This document shows, in pieces, positions 51,923-60,416 of a stretch of 64,000 nt of DNA. Source of the stretch: Arthrobacter sp. MMS18-M83 (GTDB taxonomy: Bacteria > Actinomycetota > Actinomycetes > Actinomycetales > Micrococcaceae); assembly GCF_026683955.1 (NCBI RefSeq), contig NZ_CP113343.1, positions 2,046,001 to 2,110,000 on the forward strand, written 5' to 3'. The position numbers and the translations under genes were made by a program. Under the pieces are notes generated by a model. That model did not search any database. It was given only the letters and a program-made list of their open reading frames with translations, and was not told the DNA's origin. Every line of letters starts with the position of its first letter. Positions within the stretch are counted from its first letter, which is position 1.

Positions 51923-53488
51923 ATGACTCAAATAACCCGCCCAAGCGCAAGGAAGACCGTGGAGGCCCACGATCCCGCCGGCACCGAACACGGCATCAGC
52001 GGCAAAGGACTGAAGACGGGGCAGCTGGGGCTCCTCGCCGTCGTCGTCCTTGGTATTTCTTCGGTGGCACCCGCCTACAGCCTGACCAGCTCGCTGGGCC
52101 CGGCAGTCAACGCAGTGGGCTTGCAGTTGCCCGCCATCTTCATCGTTGCGTTCATCCCGATGATCCTGGTGGCATTCGCCTACCGCGAGCTCAACGCAGA
52201 CTCCCCTGACAGCGGCACCACCTTCACGTGGGCCACCAAGGCCTTCGGCCCGTTCATCGGCTGGATGGGCGGCTGGGGACTGCTGGCAGCCAACATCATC
52301 GTCCTTTCCAACTTGGCAGGCGTCGCGGTGGACTTTTTCTACCTCTTCCTTGCCCAGGTTTTCGGCAATCCCGATCTTGCTGACCTGACGTCCAACAAAG
52401 CCTTGAATATCGCGACGTGTCTGGCCTTCGTGGCGCTGGCAGTGTGGGTGAGCTACCGCGGCCTGCACGCCACCAAGCTGGTGCAGTACGCCATGGTGGG
52501 ATTCCAGGTAGTGGTCTTGGGCGTCTTCATCGTCATGGCCCTTACCCACGCCTCCTCCGGCGACACCCCCACGGCCATCGCTTTCAGCTGGGACTGGTTT
52601 GACCCGACCAAGATCAGCAGTTTCGAGCAATTCGCGGCCGGCATGTCCCTCGCGGTCTTCGTCTACTGGGGTTGGGACGTCTGCCTGACGGTCAATGAAG
52701 AGACGAAGGGCGGCAAGGGCACCGCAGGCAAGGCCGGTACCACGACGGCGATCGCCGTGCTGGGACTCTACGTCGCCGTGATCGTGGCCACCATGATGGT
52801 CGCCGGGATTGGCGGCGATGGGATCGGGCTGAACAACCCGGACAACCAGTCGAACATCTTCGCTGCATTGGCCTCGCCCGTCATGGGTCCGCTGGCCATC
52901 CTGATGTCCCTCGCCGTACTCGCAGGCACGGCTTCGTCCCTGCAGTCCACCATGGCTTCCCCCGCCCGCAGTCTCCTGGCTATGGGACATTACGGCGCCC
53001 TGCCGCAGAAGTTCTCCGCCGTCAGCAAGCGCTTCGGTTCCCCTGGGTTCGCAACCATCATGGCCGGGGCAATTTCCGGCGGGTTCTACGCCATCATGAA
53101 GGTGGTCAGTGAGAACGTTCTCAACGACACCATCCTGGCGCTGGGCTTGATGATCTGCTTCTACTACGGGATGACCGCGTTCGCCTGCGCTTGGTACTTC
53201 CGGCACAGCGTGTTCAGCAGCGTCCGCAACTTCTTCATGCGCCTGCTCTTCCCGGTGGTTGGGGGCGTCGTGCTGACGCTGGTCTTCATCCAGACGGCGG
53301 TGGACAGCTGGTCGCCGGACTTCGGTAGCGGGTCCGAAATCTTCGGCGTCGGCCTGGTGTTCATCATCGGCGTCGGCATCCTGGCCCTCGGAGCGGTGGT
53401 CATGCTGGTCATGGCCCGCGTCCGGCCCGGCTTCTTCCGCGGCGAAACCCTGCGCAAGGACACCCCAGCCCTCGTAGTCCCCGAGTAG
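51923..53488 (+). CDS. APC family amino acid permease
   Basis: A 521-residue protein from ATG 51923 with about 12 membrane helices. APC features: LLAVVVLGISSVAPAYSLTS (helix 1), AYRELNADSPDSGTTFTWAT and FGPFIGWMGGWGLLAANIIV. The mid-region AVFVYWGWDVCLTVNEETKG is also APC-like. It most likely imports amino acids or polyamines. It is a single-gene unit between the fliW terminator and a following hairpin, with a palindromic operator upstream. The frame is open upstream to 51812 but that would include the operator. Confidence 0.92.
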   Translation: MTQITRPSARKTVEAHDPAGTEHGISGKGLKTGQLGLLAVVVLGISSVAPAYSLTSSLGPAVNAVGLQLPAIFIVAFIPMILVAFAYRELNADSPDSGTTFTWATKAFGPFIGWMGGWGLLAANIIVLSNLAGVAVDFFYLFLAQVFGNPDLADLTSNKALNIATCLAFVALAVWVSYRGLHATKLVQYAMVGFQVVVLGVFIVMALTHASSGDTPTAIAFSWDWFDPTKISSFEQFAAGMSLAVFVYWGWDVCLTVNEETKGGKGTAGKAGTTTAIAVLGLYVAVIVATMMVAGIGGDGIGLNNPDNQSNIFAALASPVMGPLAILMSLAVLAGTASSLQSTMASPARSLLAMGHYGALPQKFSAVSKRFGSPGFATIMAGAISGGFYAIMKVVSENVLNDTILALGLMICFYYGMTAFACAWYFRHSVFSSVRNFFMRLLFPVVGGVVLTLVFIQTAVDSWSPDFGSGSEIFGVGLVFIIGVGILALGAVVMLVMARVRPGFFRGETLRKDTPALVVPE

Positions 53489-53501
53489 CATCCAACACGC
53501 A

Positions 53502-53540
53502 CAGAAGCCCTGTTCCGGAACCACCCGGACAGGGCTTCTG
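53502..53540. terminator. Hairpin terminator after the APC permease
   Basis: CAGAAGCCCTGTTCCGG (53502-53518) pairs with CCGGACAGGGCTTCTG (53525-53540) with one bulge. It lies between the convergent APC permease and AMIN-like genes and may serve both. No strong T run follows. Confidence 0.75.
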
Positions 53541-53571
53541 CGCGTGTTCGTCCCACCGAACGTGGGTCGCT

Positions 53572-54117
53572 TCACCACATATGGGCCACATCAATCACCA
53601 GGCGCGATCCTGTTCCCGGGCCGGTCAGCGTGAAGACCCTGAACGGAAGCCGGGCCCGGACGCCCAATCCGAGGCTGGTGTAGCCTTCGAAGCTTCCCGC
53701 GTATGCCACTTGGCGGAAGGTTTTGTAGCCGGCGACGTCGGTCAGTTCCGTCTTGTTGGCCGGGTTGTACGTGGCACTGCCGCTTGGGTTGTACGCAGGC
53801 GCGTTGACCGTGACTTGCAGGAACGCATTACCCCTCAAATCAACGGGAAGTCCAGAGCCGTCCTGCAATACCTGCGGAACGTAGCGGACTGAATAACCGG
53901 CAACGTTGCCGTTGAGGTCGACCACCAATCGGTCAAAGCATGGTTGCTGTCCCGTCCTGACGTTGACAACTGGGGCCCGGGTCAGCGCCGGGCTGGACTT
54001 TGCCAGCGATCCCCAGACGATCCCGCAATACGGGGCTGCCGAGGCCGCCCCTGGGGCCACGAGGCCAAGCCCGGCGGCCACGATCAAAGCTGCCAACCAC
54101 ACGTGAAACTTTCTCAC
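53572..54117 (-). CDS. Secreted AMIN-like domain protein
   Basis: A 181-residue protein from GTG 54117. A signal peptide (VWLAALIVAAGLGLVAPGAA) is followed by a beta-rich domain with the AMIN-like pattern: CFDRLVVDLNGNVAGYSVRY, then VDLRGNAFLQVTVNAPAYN, and RLPFRVFTLTGPGTGSRLVI. AMIN-like domains are thought to bind peptidoglycan or the cell wall. An AGGAGG lies 11 bases upstream, slightly far. The upstream frame extends to 54564 but is not coding-like. Confidence 0.85.
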   Translation of the reverse strand: MRKFHVWLAALIVAAGLGLVAPGAASAAPYCGIVWGSLAKSSPALTRAPVVNVRTGQQPCFDRLVVDLNGNVAGYSVRYVPQVLQDGSGLPVDLRGNAFLQVTVNAPAYNPSGSATYNPANKTELTDVAGYKTFRQVAYAGSFEGYTSLGLGVRARLPFRVFTLTGPGTGSRLVIDVAHMW

Positions 54118-54687
54118 TTGGGCCCACTCCTCCTGAGTGCTTGAGCTGAGTGCTTGAGCGATTCGATAGCTCAAGCGTACGAGCGTCCAGGCGATTTCAG
54201 GGGTTCCGTATCCGGTTCGGCGCCCAACCGTTAGTGGACCCTGCGCAAAGTCACGGGGACGTCTTTCAAGTGCCCGGATTCCGCGATTTTCAGGGGTTCC
54301 GGGCATTTTCTCGCCACTGTTCGTTATCGCGGATAACGACGGCGGAGCCCGGGTTTCGCGGGCCAGCTGAGAACGACGAGCAATCTCGTTAACTGTCTTG
54401 ACGATGTCGCCGGTGATGGTCAGCCGCCACGTTTTCGGGTCGGGCAGCAGGGACAGGATCTGTGTCCCGAGGACTGCTCCGAGGTTCTGTTCCTGAATCA
54501 GGTACAACAGGGACCACTTACTTCTTCGCTGAGATGGGCAATATTGATAGTGATTTGGGATCAACCCGGGGCATCAGTCATGAGTTGAGAATAGGCCGAT
54601 ATCCAAGCGTTACCCCGCCGGGGCCAAAATCCCGGCCGGCTCCAGCCTGCAGCGGATCCGCCGGGTTGTTTAATGCCCTCAGAGCCT
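54118..54687. other. Gene-poor interval with degraded sequence
   Basis: About 570 bases with no convincing gene. Two related stretches, near 54193 and 54287, contain TTTCAGGGGTTCCG followed by GTATCCGG or GGCATTTT. A minus-strand frame over about 54370-54530 codes for a plausible 50-residue piece (LYLIQEQNLGAVLGTQILSL, then TWRLTITGDIVKTVNEIARR), which could be a remnant of a lost gene. I do not recognise it. Confidence 0.4.
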
Positions 54688-54954
54688 TCAATGCCGGTAG
54701 ATTTCCTTGCGATGCCCCACCTTGACCACCAGGACCAGTAGTTCCTGGTCGTGAATCTCATAAATAATGCGGTAATCCCCGGTCCGGATGCGCCATTCCC
54801 CCTCGCCGCCCACTAGCTGTTTGCCCAAAGGGGGCCGCGGAGTATCACTGAGGATTTCCACAGCCTTCAGCACCCGTACCTGGGCTGCTTTGTCCAGCTT
54901 GCGGATCTGCTTCGCTGCAGCCGAGGTATAGCGGATGCCGAAACGGCCCGTCAC
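54688..54954 (-). CDS. RelE/ParE family toxin
   Basis: An 88-residue protein with the RelE fold pattern: FGIRYTSAAAKQIRKLDKAA, LLSDTPRPPLGKQLVGGEGE-like central loop, and WRIRTGDYRIIYEIHDQELL, then VKVGHRKEIYRH at the end. The end contains the basic residues and Tyr expected for an mRNA-cleaving RelE toxin. It overlaps the antitoxin gene by four bases, as is usual for such pairs. Confidence 0.93.
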   Translation of the reverse strand: MTGRFGIRYTSAAAKQIRKLDKAAQVRVLKAVEILSDTPRPPLGKQLVGGEGEWRIRTGDYRIIYEIHDQELLVLVVKVGHRKEIYRH

Positions 54955-55202
54955 GCCTCGATTCCAAGCTCACGCAACAATTCCTCGTGGGTGACCGTCG
55001 GTTCGTCCTCGGACCTGGCAGCGCGCGCAGCCGCGACATCCTCAGCATCTTCAAGAGCCTGCACGGCACGCTCATAAAATTCAGGATCCACCATCACCGC
55101 AACAGGGCGTCCCCGCCGGGTGATGTGCACGGGCTCGACACGGACACCGTCAATCAGCTCCGCCCAGTGCGTTCTGGCCTCGTTGGAAGTAGTAGTCGTC
55201 AT
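54951..55202 (-). CDS. Phd/YefM family antitoxin
   Basis: An 83-residue protein. The N-terminal DNA-binding part (EARTHWAELIDGVRVEPVHI, then TRRGRPVAVMVDPEFYE) is the Phd/YefM pattern. The C-terminal half is acidic (EDAEDVAAARAARSEDEPTV) and would wrap the RelE-type toxin. It is the first gene of the two-gene unit and is probably autoregulated. Confidence 0.92.
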   Translation of the reverse strand: MTTTTSNEARTHWAELIDGVRVEPVHITRRGRPVAVMVDPEFYERAVQALEDAEDVAAARAARSEDEPTVTHEELLRELGIEA

Positions 55203-55358
55203 ACATCAATCTTACGAACCTTACGAAACGCAAGCAAGCGCACCTTTGCGTGGACGCCGCCTCACCAGGCCCAGTAGTCCCGCAGACATGCAAAAGCCCC
55301 GCCCAGCTGGTTTGGTCTTGCTGGATTCCAGTCTGGCGGGGCTGCATTGCGTGCGGGC

Positions 55359-55661
55359 TTAGCCTTCGCAGTCGCGGCAGTACTTGAGGCCGTTCTTTTC
55401 CAGTGCGATCTGCGACCGGTGACGGACCAGGAAGCACGATGAACACGTAAATTCATCGGACTGCTCCGGGACAACGATGACGGTCAGTTCTTCGCCGGAC
55501 AAGTCGGCACCCGGAAGGTCAATGCCCTCGGCTGTGTCGTTCTCGTCGACATCGATCACAGCAGTCTGGGCACCGGAGCCGCGTGACGCCTGAAGGGCCT
55601 CGAGCGATTCGGCGGGAGACTCTTCTTCGGTCTTGCGTGGGGCGTCGTAATCGGTAGCCAT
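55359..55661 (-). CDS. DUF4193 family protein (zinc ribbon)
   Basis: A 100-residue protein. An acidic N-terminus is followed by a small zinc ribbon: DEFTCSSCFLVRHRSQIALE, then CRDCEG at the end, giving two CxxC pairs. The central acidic helix (DVDENDTAEGIDLPGADLSG) is typical of DUF4193. The family is widespread in actinobacteria and its function is unknown. Confidence 0.92.
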   Translation of the reverse strand: MATDYDAPRKTEEESPAESLEALQASRGSGAQTAVIDVDENDTAEGIDLPGADLSGEELTVIVVPEQSDEFTCSSCFLVRHRSQIALEKNGLKYCRDCEG

Positions 55662-55805
55662 TGGTGTGGTTCACTTTCGTTGCTGCATAGTGCCATTTCA
55701 GGCACCTCAGTGAAGCAGTTTAGGGCATAGTACACGCCATCAACGAATAGTGTGTTCAACGAGACATTTAGCTATCCGGGAACCCCGGAAAATCAAGGGT
55801 TTGCG

Positions 55806-55982
55806 CTACTCCTCGGCCCGGATTTTCCGGGCTTGGGCGTCCGCAATTGCCACGCCGCTGAGGGCCGGGAGCCAGCCGTACCGGGTGGCTTCAGTGGCTC
55901 CGGAGGCCCCCAGCTCGGCAGCATCGTAGAAGTAGGCTGCCTCGATCCAGGCGCTGACCTTGGACATGATGGATACGATCAT
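55806..55982 (-). CDS. Possible 58-residue small protein
   Basis: ATG 55982 to TAG 55806 on the minus strand encodes MSKVSAWIEAAYFYDAAELG from the second Met, then ATEATRYGWLPALSGVAIAD and a basic end. The translation has normal codon bias and an amphipathic helix. I do not recognise a family. It lies in the otherwise empty 377-base gap between DUF4193 and DUF6454. It could be a remnant of a larger gene or a genuine small protein. Confidence 0.4.
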   Translation of the reverse strand: MIVSIMSKVSAWIEAAYFYDAAELGASGATEATRYGWLPALSGVAIADAQARKIRAEE

Positions 55983-56038
55983 GCGGCCACGCTATCCATG
56001 CCCGGTTCAGGAGCCGTTTCCGGACTGTCACGGCTGTG

Positions 56039-56914
56039 TTAAATGATCCGGTAACTCAGGATCCGGTAACTCAGGATCCGTGTTCCGCCGGACTCGTCAC
56101 CGTCGTCGGGAGCTGCATGAAACAGTAGCCCGGATTCATCCACGGTGACCGTGACAGGATTGCGGGTGATGACGTGACCGGCAGCGCTGAACACGCTGAC
56201 GGGGACGTCCCGCTTGATCCTTTTCCGCAGTGGTTCCACCAGCGCCAGTCCCCCGAGTTCAAGGGGGCTGCCACCAGCCTGCCGCAGCAGTGAAATACCG
56301 CTGCACAGCAACAGCCCGGGACCAAGGAGTTGGGCATCCTGGTAGTCAACGAAGTGGCCGGGGTTCTCCCACTGGTCCAGCAAAAGGCCCTCCGTATCCC
56401 AGGTGTAGAGGTGCCGGGAACCCCAGCTTCCACCGAAGACGAGGTCCAGTCCGGGATCGCGGAGGATCCAGCCAATGTGGTCGTCCACGCGGAACCGCTC
56501 GCGGACCTCGAAGCTGTCCGGATCGATCGTGTAAACGATGCTCCGGCTCCGGGCCCGGTACTCGGCCACGGAGACCCACACGTGATCGCCGTCGTAATCG
56601 ATACCACCGGGGTGGTACACCGCGTCCTCGCCCACGGGGATATCCCGTACCAGCCCGCCGTCCGGGTCGAGCACGAAGACGTGCCCGCTCCCCCGCCCGG
56701 GAGTGCGCAGTGCCGGATCCGCCGCAGGGCGCGGCGCCTCGAGGATTTCAACAGAGGACAGGAATGTCAGTCCTTTGGCGAAGGCCATGCCCTGCGGGTG
56801 GTGCGTGGGAAAGTCGAGGTGGACCTCCCCGAGCAACTCAAAACGGCTCCCCCGGTCAATCGCAGAAACAGCGTCGGCGAGCAGGGCCCGTTTCTCAATT
56901 GCCGGCGTCGGCAC
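56039..56914 (-). CDS. DUF6454 family protein (beta-propeller-like)
   Basis: A 291-residue protein. Repeated beta blades are suggested by HVFVLDPDGGLVRDIPVGED, then HHPQGMAFAKGLTFLSSVEI, IDYDGDHVWVSVAEYRARSR and HLYTWDTEGLLLDQWENPGH. No signal peptide or lipobox is seen, so it is probably cytoplasmic. It is the last gene of the six-gene transport-hydrolase operon and overlaps the fused enzyme gene by 20 bases. The C-terminus is ILSYRILSYRII, produced by a 15-base direct repeat. It may act on, or sense, the transported compound. Confidence 0.82.
   Translation of the reverse strand: MPTPAIEKRALLADAVSAIDRGSRFELLGEVHLDFPTHHPQGMAFAKGLTFLSSVEILEAPRPAADPALRTPGRGSGHVFVLDPDGGLVRDIPVGEDAVYHPGGIDYDGDHVWVSVAEYRARSRSIVYTIDPDSFEVRERFRVDDHIGWILRDPGLDLVFGGSWGSRHLYTWDTEGLLLDQWENPGHFVDYQDAQLLGPGLLLCSGISLLRQAGGSPLELGGLALVEPLRKRIKRDVPVSVFSAAGHVITRNPVTVTVDESGLLFHAAPDDGDESGGTRILSYRILSYRII
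56045..56080. repeat. 15-base direct repeat at the end of the DUF6454 gene
   Basis: GATCCGGTAACTCAG occurs twice in a row (56045-56059 and 56060-56074) and a third partial copy (GATCCG) follows. In frame it doubles the peptide ILSYR at the protein end. Confidence 0.9.
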
Positions 56915-58442
56915 TTACTTGCCTCCAGAGTTCGTAAAGCTCGGCGGAATACTCCGGTCGGACCACAAGCACCCCACCATGTTCGGGGAACATGTCCGTC
57001 TCACCGTCGGAATTGAGGACAACGCCCCCGGCCTCATGAACAATGAGCGTGGCGGCCAAGTGGTCGATGGGGCTGAAGCCGCCGATAATCGCTCCCGCAC
57101 CCCGTCCCGCGGCGACGCCAACCACGGTCATGGTGGCTGACCCCATGATCCGCATGATGCTGTGCCGCTCGCCAAGCTCCTCAAGAAGCTTCAGCATGCC
57201 GGGCCACGGCAAGTGCCCCGCCAGTTCCGTCGCCACGACGGTTCCGGCCAAAGGTGCCGGCAAAACTCCCGCAGGAGCCAGCAACAGCGGCTGCCTGTCC
57301 AAGCGGGCACCCCAGCCAGCCACGGCTTCGAAGATCTCACCGCGCCACGGGTCCGCGACGACGGCCACCGCGGGCTTGCGGTCCATAGCCAAGGCAAGCG
57401 AGAACGCCGTCCACGGAATGTGGTTCACGTAGTTGGTGGTTCCGTCGACCGGATCAAGGTACCAACACGGTGCGCCGGGCACGGCGACTCCGCCCATTTC
57501 CTCGCCAACCACCGTGTGGCCGGGAAGGCGGGCAGCAATCACTTCGCGGACATAGCGCTCGACGGCGACATCCACTTCCGTGACCAGATCAGCAGGGTGC
57601 GCCTTGGTCGAGACCTGGCCGCGATCGGCGTCGCGCATGTACCCGACGGCCCACTCGGCAAGTTCCAGGGCGACTTTCCGGGACTCGAGAACCTCGTCCC
57701 CGGCCAGAGCCCTCGGCGCCTCGGCCGAAGCCCATGCTTCGGGATCTTCGGCGATGGCGCTTTGCAACAGATCCAACTGGTTGCTGGTGATCGAATCCAC
57801 GCCAAGTCCCAGCGCCCAGCGCATGGACTCCAAATCGTCCACGGTCCAGCAGGAAACCTTCGCCCCCGCTAAGTGAATCTGTTCCACCATGTCCTTGCTG
57901 AGAACCACGTATTCGGAGTTGACGAACTCGGGGTTCAGTTCGGCCAGCAGGTCTTCCGGCGGGGCGACCCTTTTGTTCCACGGCAGCCAGATCCGGGCAT
58001 CCTGGTCCAGTGCGCGGATGGTGCGCATTCCGTCCAGGTTCCCGCACCAGGACACTGCCACACCGCTTTCGCGCACGACGGCGGCAGCCGTCTCAGCGGG
58101 ACCCGGCTCGTCCATGTCGATGAGCAGCGTCGACGGGCTGCCGCGGAAAAGTTCGAGGGCTTCGGAAAGCAGCGGGATCCGCTCCTCCCCGGCGCCCAGC
58201 TGGCTGATCCGGTCATAGTCGACGTCTGCCGCTTCGCAGTCCAGGCCCCAGATCCTCAACAGGGAGGCGTCATGGAGGAGGATCACTTGCCCGTCCTTCG
58301 TGACCCGGACGTCCACTTCCACGAGGTCCGCGCCCGCTTCGATGGCTGAGGCGATCGCAGGCAGGGTGTTTTCCAGGAAGTTGCTGGAATCACCACGGTG
58401 GGCGGTGGCGCGGGTCTTTTTGGTGCCAATGATGTTGCTCAA
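56895..58442 (-). CDS. Fused glycerophosphodiester phosphodiesterase and inositol monophosphatase
   Basis: A 515-residue fusion. Residues 1-235 form a GDPD domain: AHRGDSSNFLENTLPAIAS with His15 and Glu24, then VEVDVRVTKDGQVILLHDAS with Glu42, Asp44 and His57, and SCWTVDDLESMRWALGLGVD near residue 200. Residues 255-510 form an inositol monophosphatase: HPADLVTEVDVAVERYVREV, TVVGEEMGG, the metal site YLDPVDGTTNYVN and IIGGFSPIDHLAATLIVHEA. The first domain can release a phosphorylated or free alcohol from a glycerophosphodiester; the second removes phosphate from inositol-type phosphates. It overlaps the ABC ATPase by four bases and DUF6454 by 20. Active residues in both halves are intact, except that the usual IEIK block reads LLIDMDEP. 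Confidence 0.92.
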   Translation of the reverse strand: MSNIIGTKKTRATAHRGDSSNFLENTLPAIASAIEAGADLVEVDVRVTKDGQVILLHDASLLRIWGLDCEAADVDYDRISQLGAGEERIPLLSEALELFRGSPSTLLIDMDEPGPAETAAAVVRESGVAVSWCGNLDGMRTIRALDQDARIWLPWNKRVAPPEDLLAELNPEFVNSEYVVLSKDMVEQIHLAGAKVSCWTVDDLESMRWALGLGVDSITSNQLDLLQSAIAEDPEAWASAEAPRALAGDEVLESRKVALELAEWAVGYMRDADRGQVSTKAHPADLVTEVDVAVERYVREVIAARLPGHTVVGEEMGGVAVPGAPCWYLDPVDGTTNYVNHIPWTAFSLALAMDRKPAVAVVADPWRGEIFEAVAGWGARLDRQPLLLAPAGVLPAPLAGTVVATELAGHLPWPGMLKLLEELGERHSIMRIMGSATMTVVGVAAGRGAGAIIGGFSPIDHLAATLIVHEAGGVVLNSDGETDMFPEHGGVLVVRPEYSAELYELWRQVSADAGN

Positions 58443-59515
58443 AGTGCGGCACCCGATTCGGCTACGAGCCGCCCGTCCCGGAAGGTCATGGCCTTGCGAA
58501 TCTCCGCGTAGGTCTGCTGGCCCGGCCGCATGAGCTCGCCCGTGACGAAGCTGCGGAGCTGAGCGTCCGCCCTGCGCAAATACACCTCCTGGAAATGTCC
58601 GCGGGGGACAACCCTTTCAACTGTGGCCGGGAGTGCGCCGTCGAACGGCATGTCATGCAGGATGACGTCCTCCGGTCGGATCCCGAGGATATCCCCGCCC
58701 GCTGAGATGAGTCCGTTGTTGAGCGAGCCTTCCACGCGGTTCATGCTGCCGATGAAGGTGGCTACAAATTCGGTTTCCGGGCGGGCATAGAGGGCCTCCG
58801 GGGTGCTGTATTGCTCGATCCTGCCCGAATTCATGACGGCGATGCGGTCGGACATGGACATCGCCTCTTCCTGGTCGTGCGTGACGATGACCGTGGTGAT
58901 GCCCAGCTCCTGCTGGATCTTGCGGATGTCTTCGCGCACTTTGACACGCAGTTTCGCGTCCAGGTTGCTCAGGGGCTCATCGAGGAGCAGGAGCTTCGGC
59001 TCCTGGACCAAGGCGCGGGCCAAAGCCACGCGTTGCTGCTCGCCGCCGGAAATGCGGGCCGGCTTCGAATCCTTGTGGTGCAACAGGCTGACCAGTTCCA
59101 GGACGGTTTCCACCCGGTTCTTGATCTCGGCTTTGGACATCTTGCGCAACTTCAGCGGGAAGCCGATGTTCTTGGCCACCGTCATGTGGGGCCACAGAGC
59201 GTAGTTCTGGAACACCATCGCGCTGGGGCGGTTCTCCGCGCCCAAGTGGGACACTTCCTGGCCTTCCACCTCGATGGAGCCGGAGTCGGGTTCCAGGAAG
59301 CCGGCGATCATCCGCAGCGTCGTGGTCTTGCCGCAGCCGGAGGGCCCCAGCAAGGACACGAGTTCGCCCTCGTTCACCGACAGGTCCAGGTTGTCGATGA
59401 TCGTACGGCCGCCGAGGATCTTGTGGAGGCCGCGGATGGTCAGTCCACCGCTAGCCGCGGCGCCCGGCCCGGTGGTGCTGGCCGGTGGTTCAGTCAATGG
59501 TTCATGAATTGTCAT
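58439..59515 (-). CDS. ABC transporter ATP-binding protein
   Basis: A 358-residue ATPase. Walker A is LLGPSGCGKTTTLRMIAG, the signature is [15 protein letters not shown], Walker B is LLLLDEPLSNLDAK and the H-loop is VTHDQEEAMSMSD. The C-terminal TOBE region (DILGIRPEDVILHDMP) places it with the spermidine/iron/sn-glycerol-3-phosphate group. It overlaps the fused enzyme gene by four bases and follows permease 2 by 31 bases. Confidence 0.94.
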   Translation of the reverse strand: MTIHEPLTEPPASTTGPGAAASGGLTIRGLHKILGGRTIIDNLDLSVNEGELVSLLGPSGCGKTTTLRMIAGFLEPDSGSIEVEGQEVSHLGAENRPSAMVFQNYALWPHMTVAKNIGFPLKLRKMSKAEIKNRVETVLELVSLLHHKDSKPARISGGEQQRVALARALVQEPKLLLLDEPLSNLDAKLRVKVREDIRKIQQELGITTVIVTHDQEEAMSMSDRIAVMNSGRIEQYSTPEALYARPETEFVATFIGSMNRVEGSLNNGLISAGGDILGIRPEDVILHDMPFDGALPATVERVVPRGHFQEVYLRRADAQLRSFVTGELMRPGQQTYAEIRKAMTFRDGRLVAESGAAL

Positions 59516-59546
59516 GGGGTCTCTGTCTGACGTTGAGCGCAGGGCG

Positions 59547-60416
59547 CTATTTGATCTGGAAGCCCTCGGCGAGCTGGCCGCCGAGGATGTGCTTGTGCGC
59601 CGCGAGCATGAGGGCTACGGAGGGGATGGCCAGCAGAATGGAGAAAACGGCCGCCACTTGGGTGGGGTAGTTCAGCACCAGGCTGTACATCTGGGTGGGC
59701 ATGGTCATGAAGGCCGGCGCACCAACCAAATACGTTCCTTGCGCTTCGTCGAAGGACGCCAGGAAGGACATCACTGCCGCGACGATGATCCCGGGCAATG
59801 CCATGGGGAGCGTCACTGAAGTGAACACGCGCAGTTTGGAGGCTCCGGCGTCGCGGGCTGCTTCTTCCAGGTTTCGCGGCACGGCAGCGAACGCTGCCGC
59901 GGGGATCCAGGTCATGAAGACGACGGTTCCCAACACGTGCACCACAAGGATTCCCAGTACGGTGTTCATCAGGTTCAACGCATAGAACAGCGCCGCGAGG
60001 GTGACGAACAATCCCATCTTGGGGAAGGCGTTGGTCGCGAACAGGCTGATCAGGAAGAACCGGCGTCCGGGAAAATCAAAGCGGGCAAAGGCGTAGGCCG
60101 CAGGCAAACAAATGATTGCAGAAACCAGCACCGTCAGCGGAGCGAAGAACAGGGAGTTCTGCACCGCGACGCCGAGTGCGCCGTCGTTGATGACAACCTG
60201 CCACCAGCGCAGTGTCCAATCGTCGGGAAGGAGGTTGGGGAACGTCCAGTTACCGGCGAAAGCGCGGACGCCCAGCCAGAGCAAGGGACCCAGGATGAAA
60301 ACGACCATGAGGACCACGAACAGGACCACCAGGGCACTTCGGACAATCGAGTCCAGGGTGAGCGCCGGACGGGTGCGGGAAGCCGGCCCGGTGCGGGAAT
60401 CAGTAGCGATAGCCAT
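59547..60416 (-). CDS. ABC transporter permease 2
   Basis: A 289-residue protein from ATG 60416 with six helices. The EAA loop is VPRNLEEAARDAGASKLRVF, then TSVTLPMALPGIIVAAVMSF. The helix-rich C-terminus and location after permease 1 fit the second subunit of a PotC/UgpE-type importer. Its ATG overlaps the permease 1 stop (TGATG). Confidence 0.92.
   Translation of the reverse strand: MAIATDSRTGPASRTRPALTLDSIVRSALVVLFVVLMVVFILGPLLWLGVRAFAGNWTFPNLLPDDWTLRWWQVVINDGALGVAVQNSLFFAPLTVLVSAIICLPAAYAFARFDFPGRRFFLISLFATNAFPKMGLFVTLAALFYALNLMNTVLGILVVHVLGTVVFMTWIPAAAFAAVPRNLEEAARDAGASKLRVFTSVTLPMALPGIIVAAVMSFLASFDEAQGTYLVGAPAFMTMPTQMYSLVLNYPTQVAAVFSILLAIPSVALMLAAHKHILGGQLAEGFQIK

Noticed and set aside
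51905..53578. A 557-codon minus-strand frame across the APC permease
   Set aside because: It is antisense to a clear membrane protein, rich in His/Asp/Gly/Gln, and has no recognisable domain.
54565..54687. Small open frames beside the toxin gene
   Set aside because: They are short, Trp/Arg-rich, lack ribosome sites and show no family pattern.
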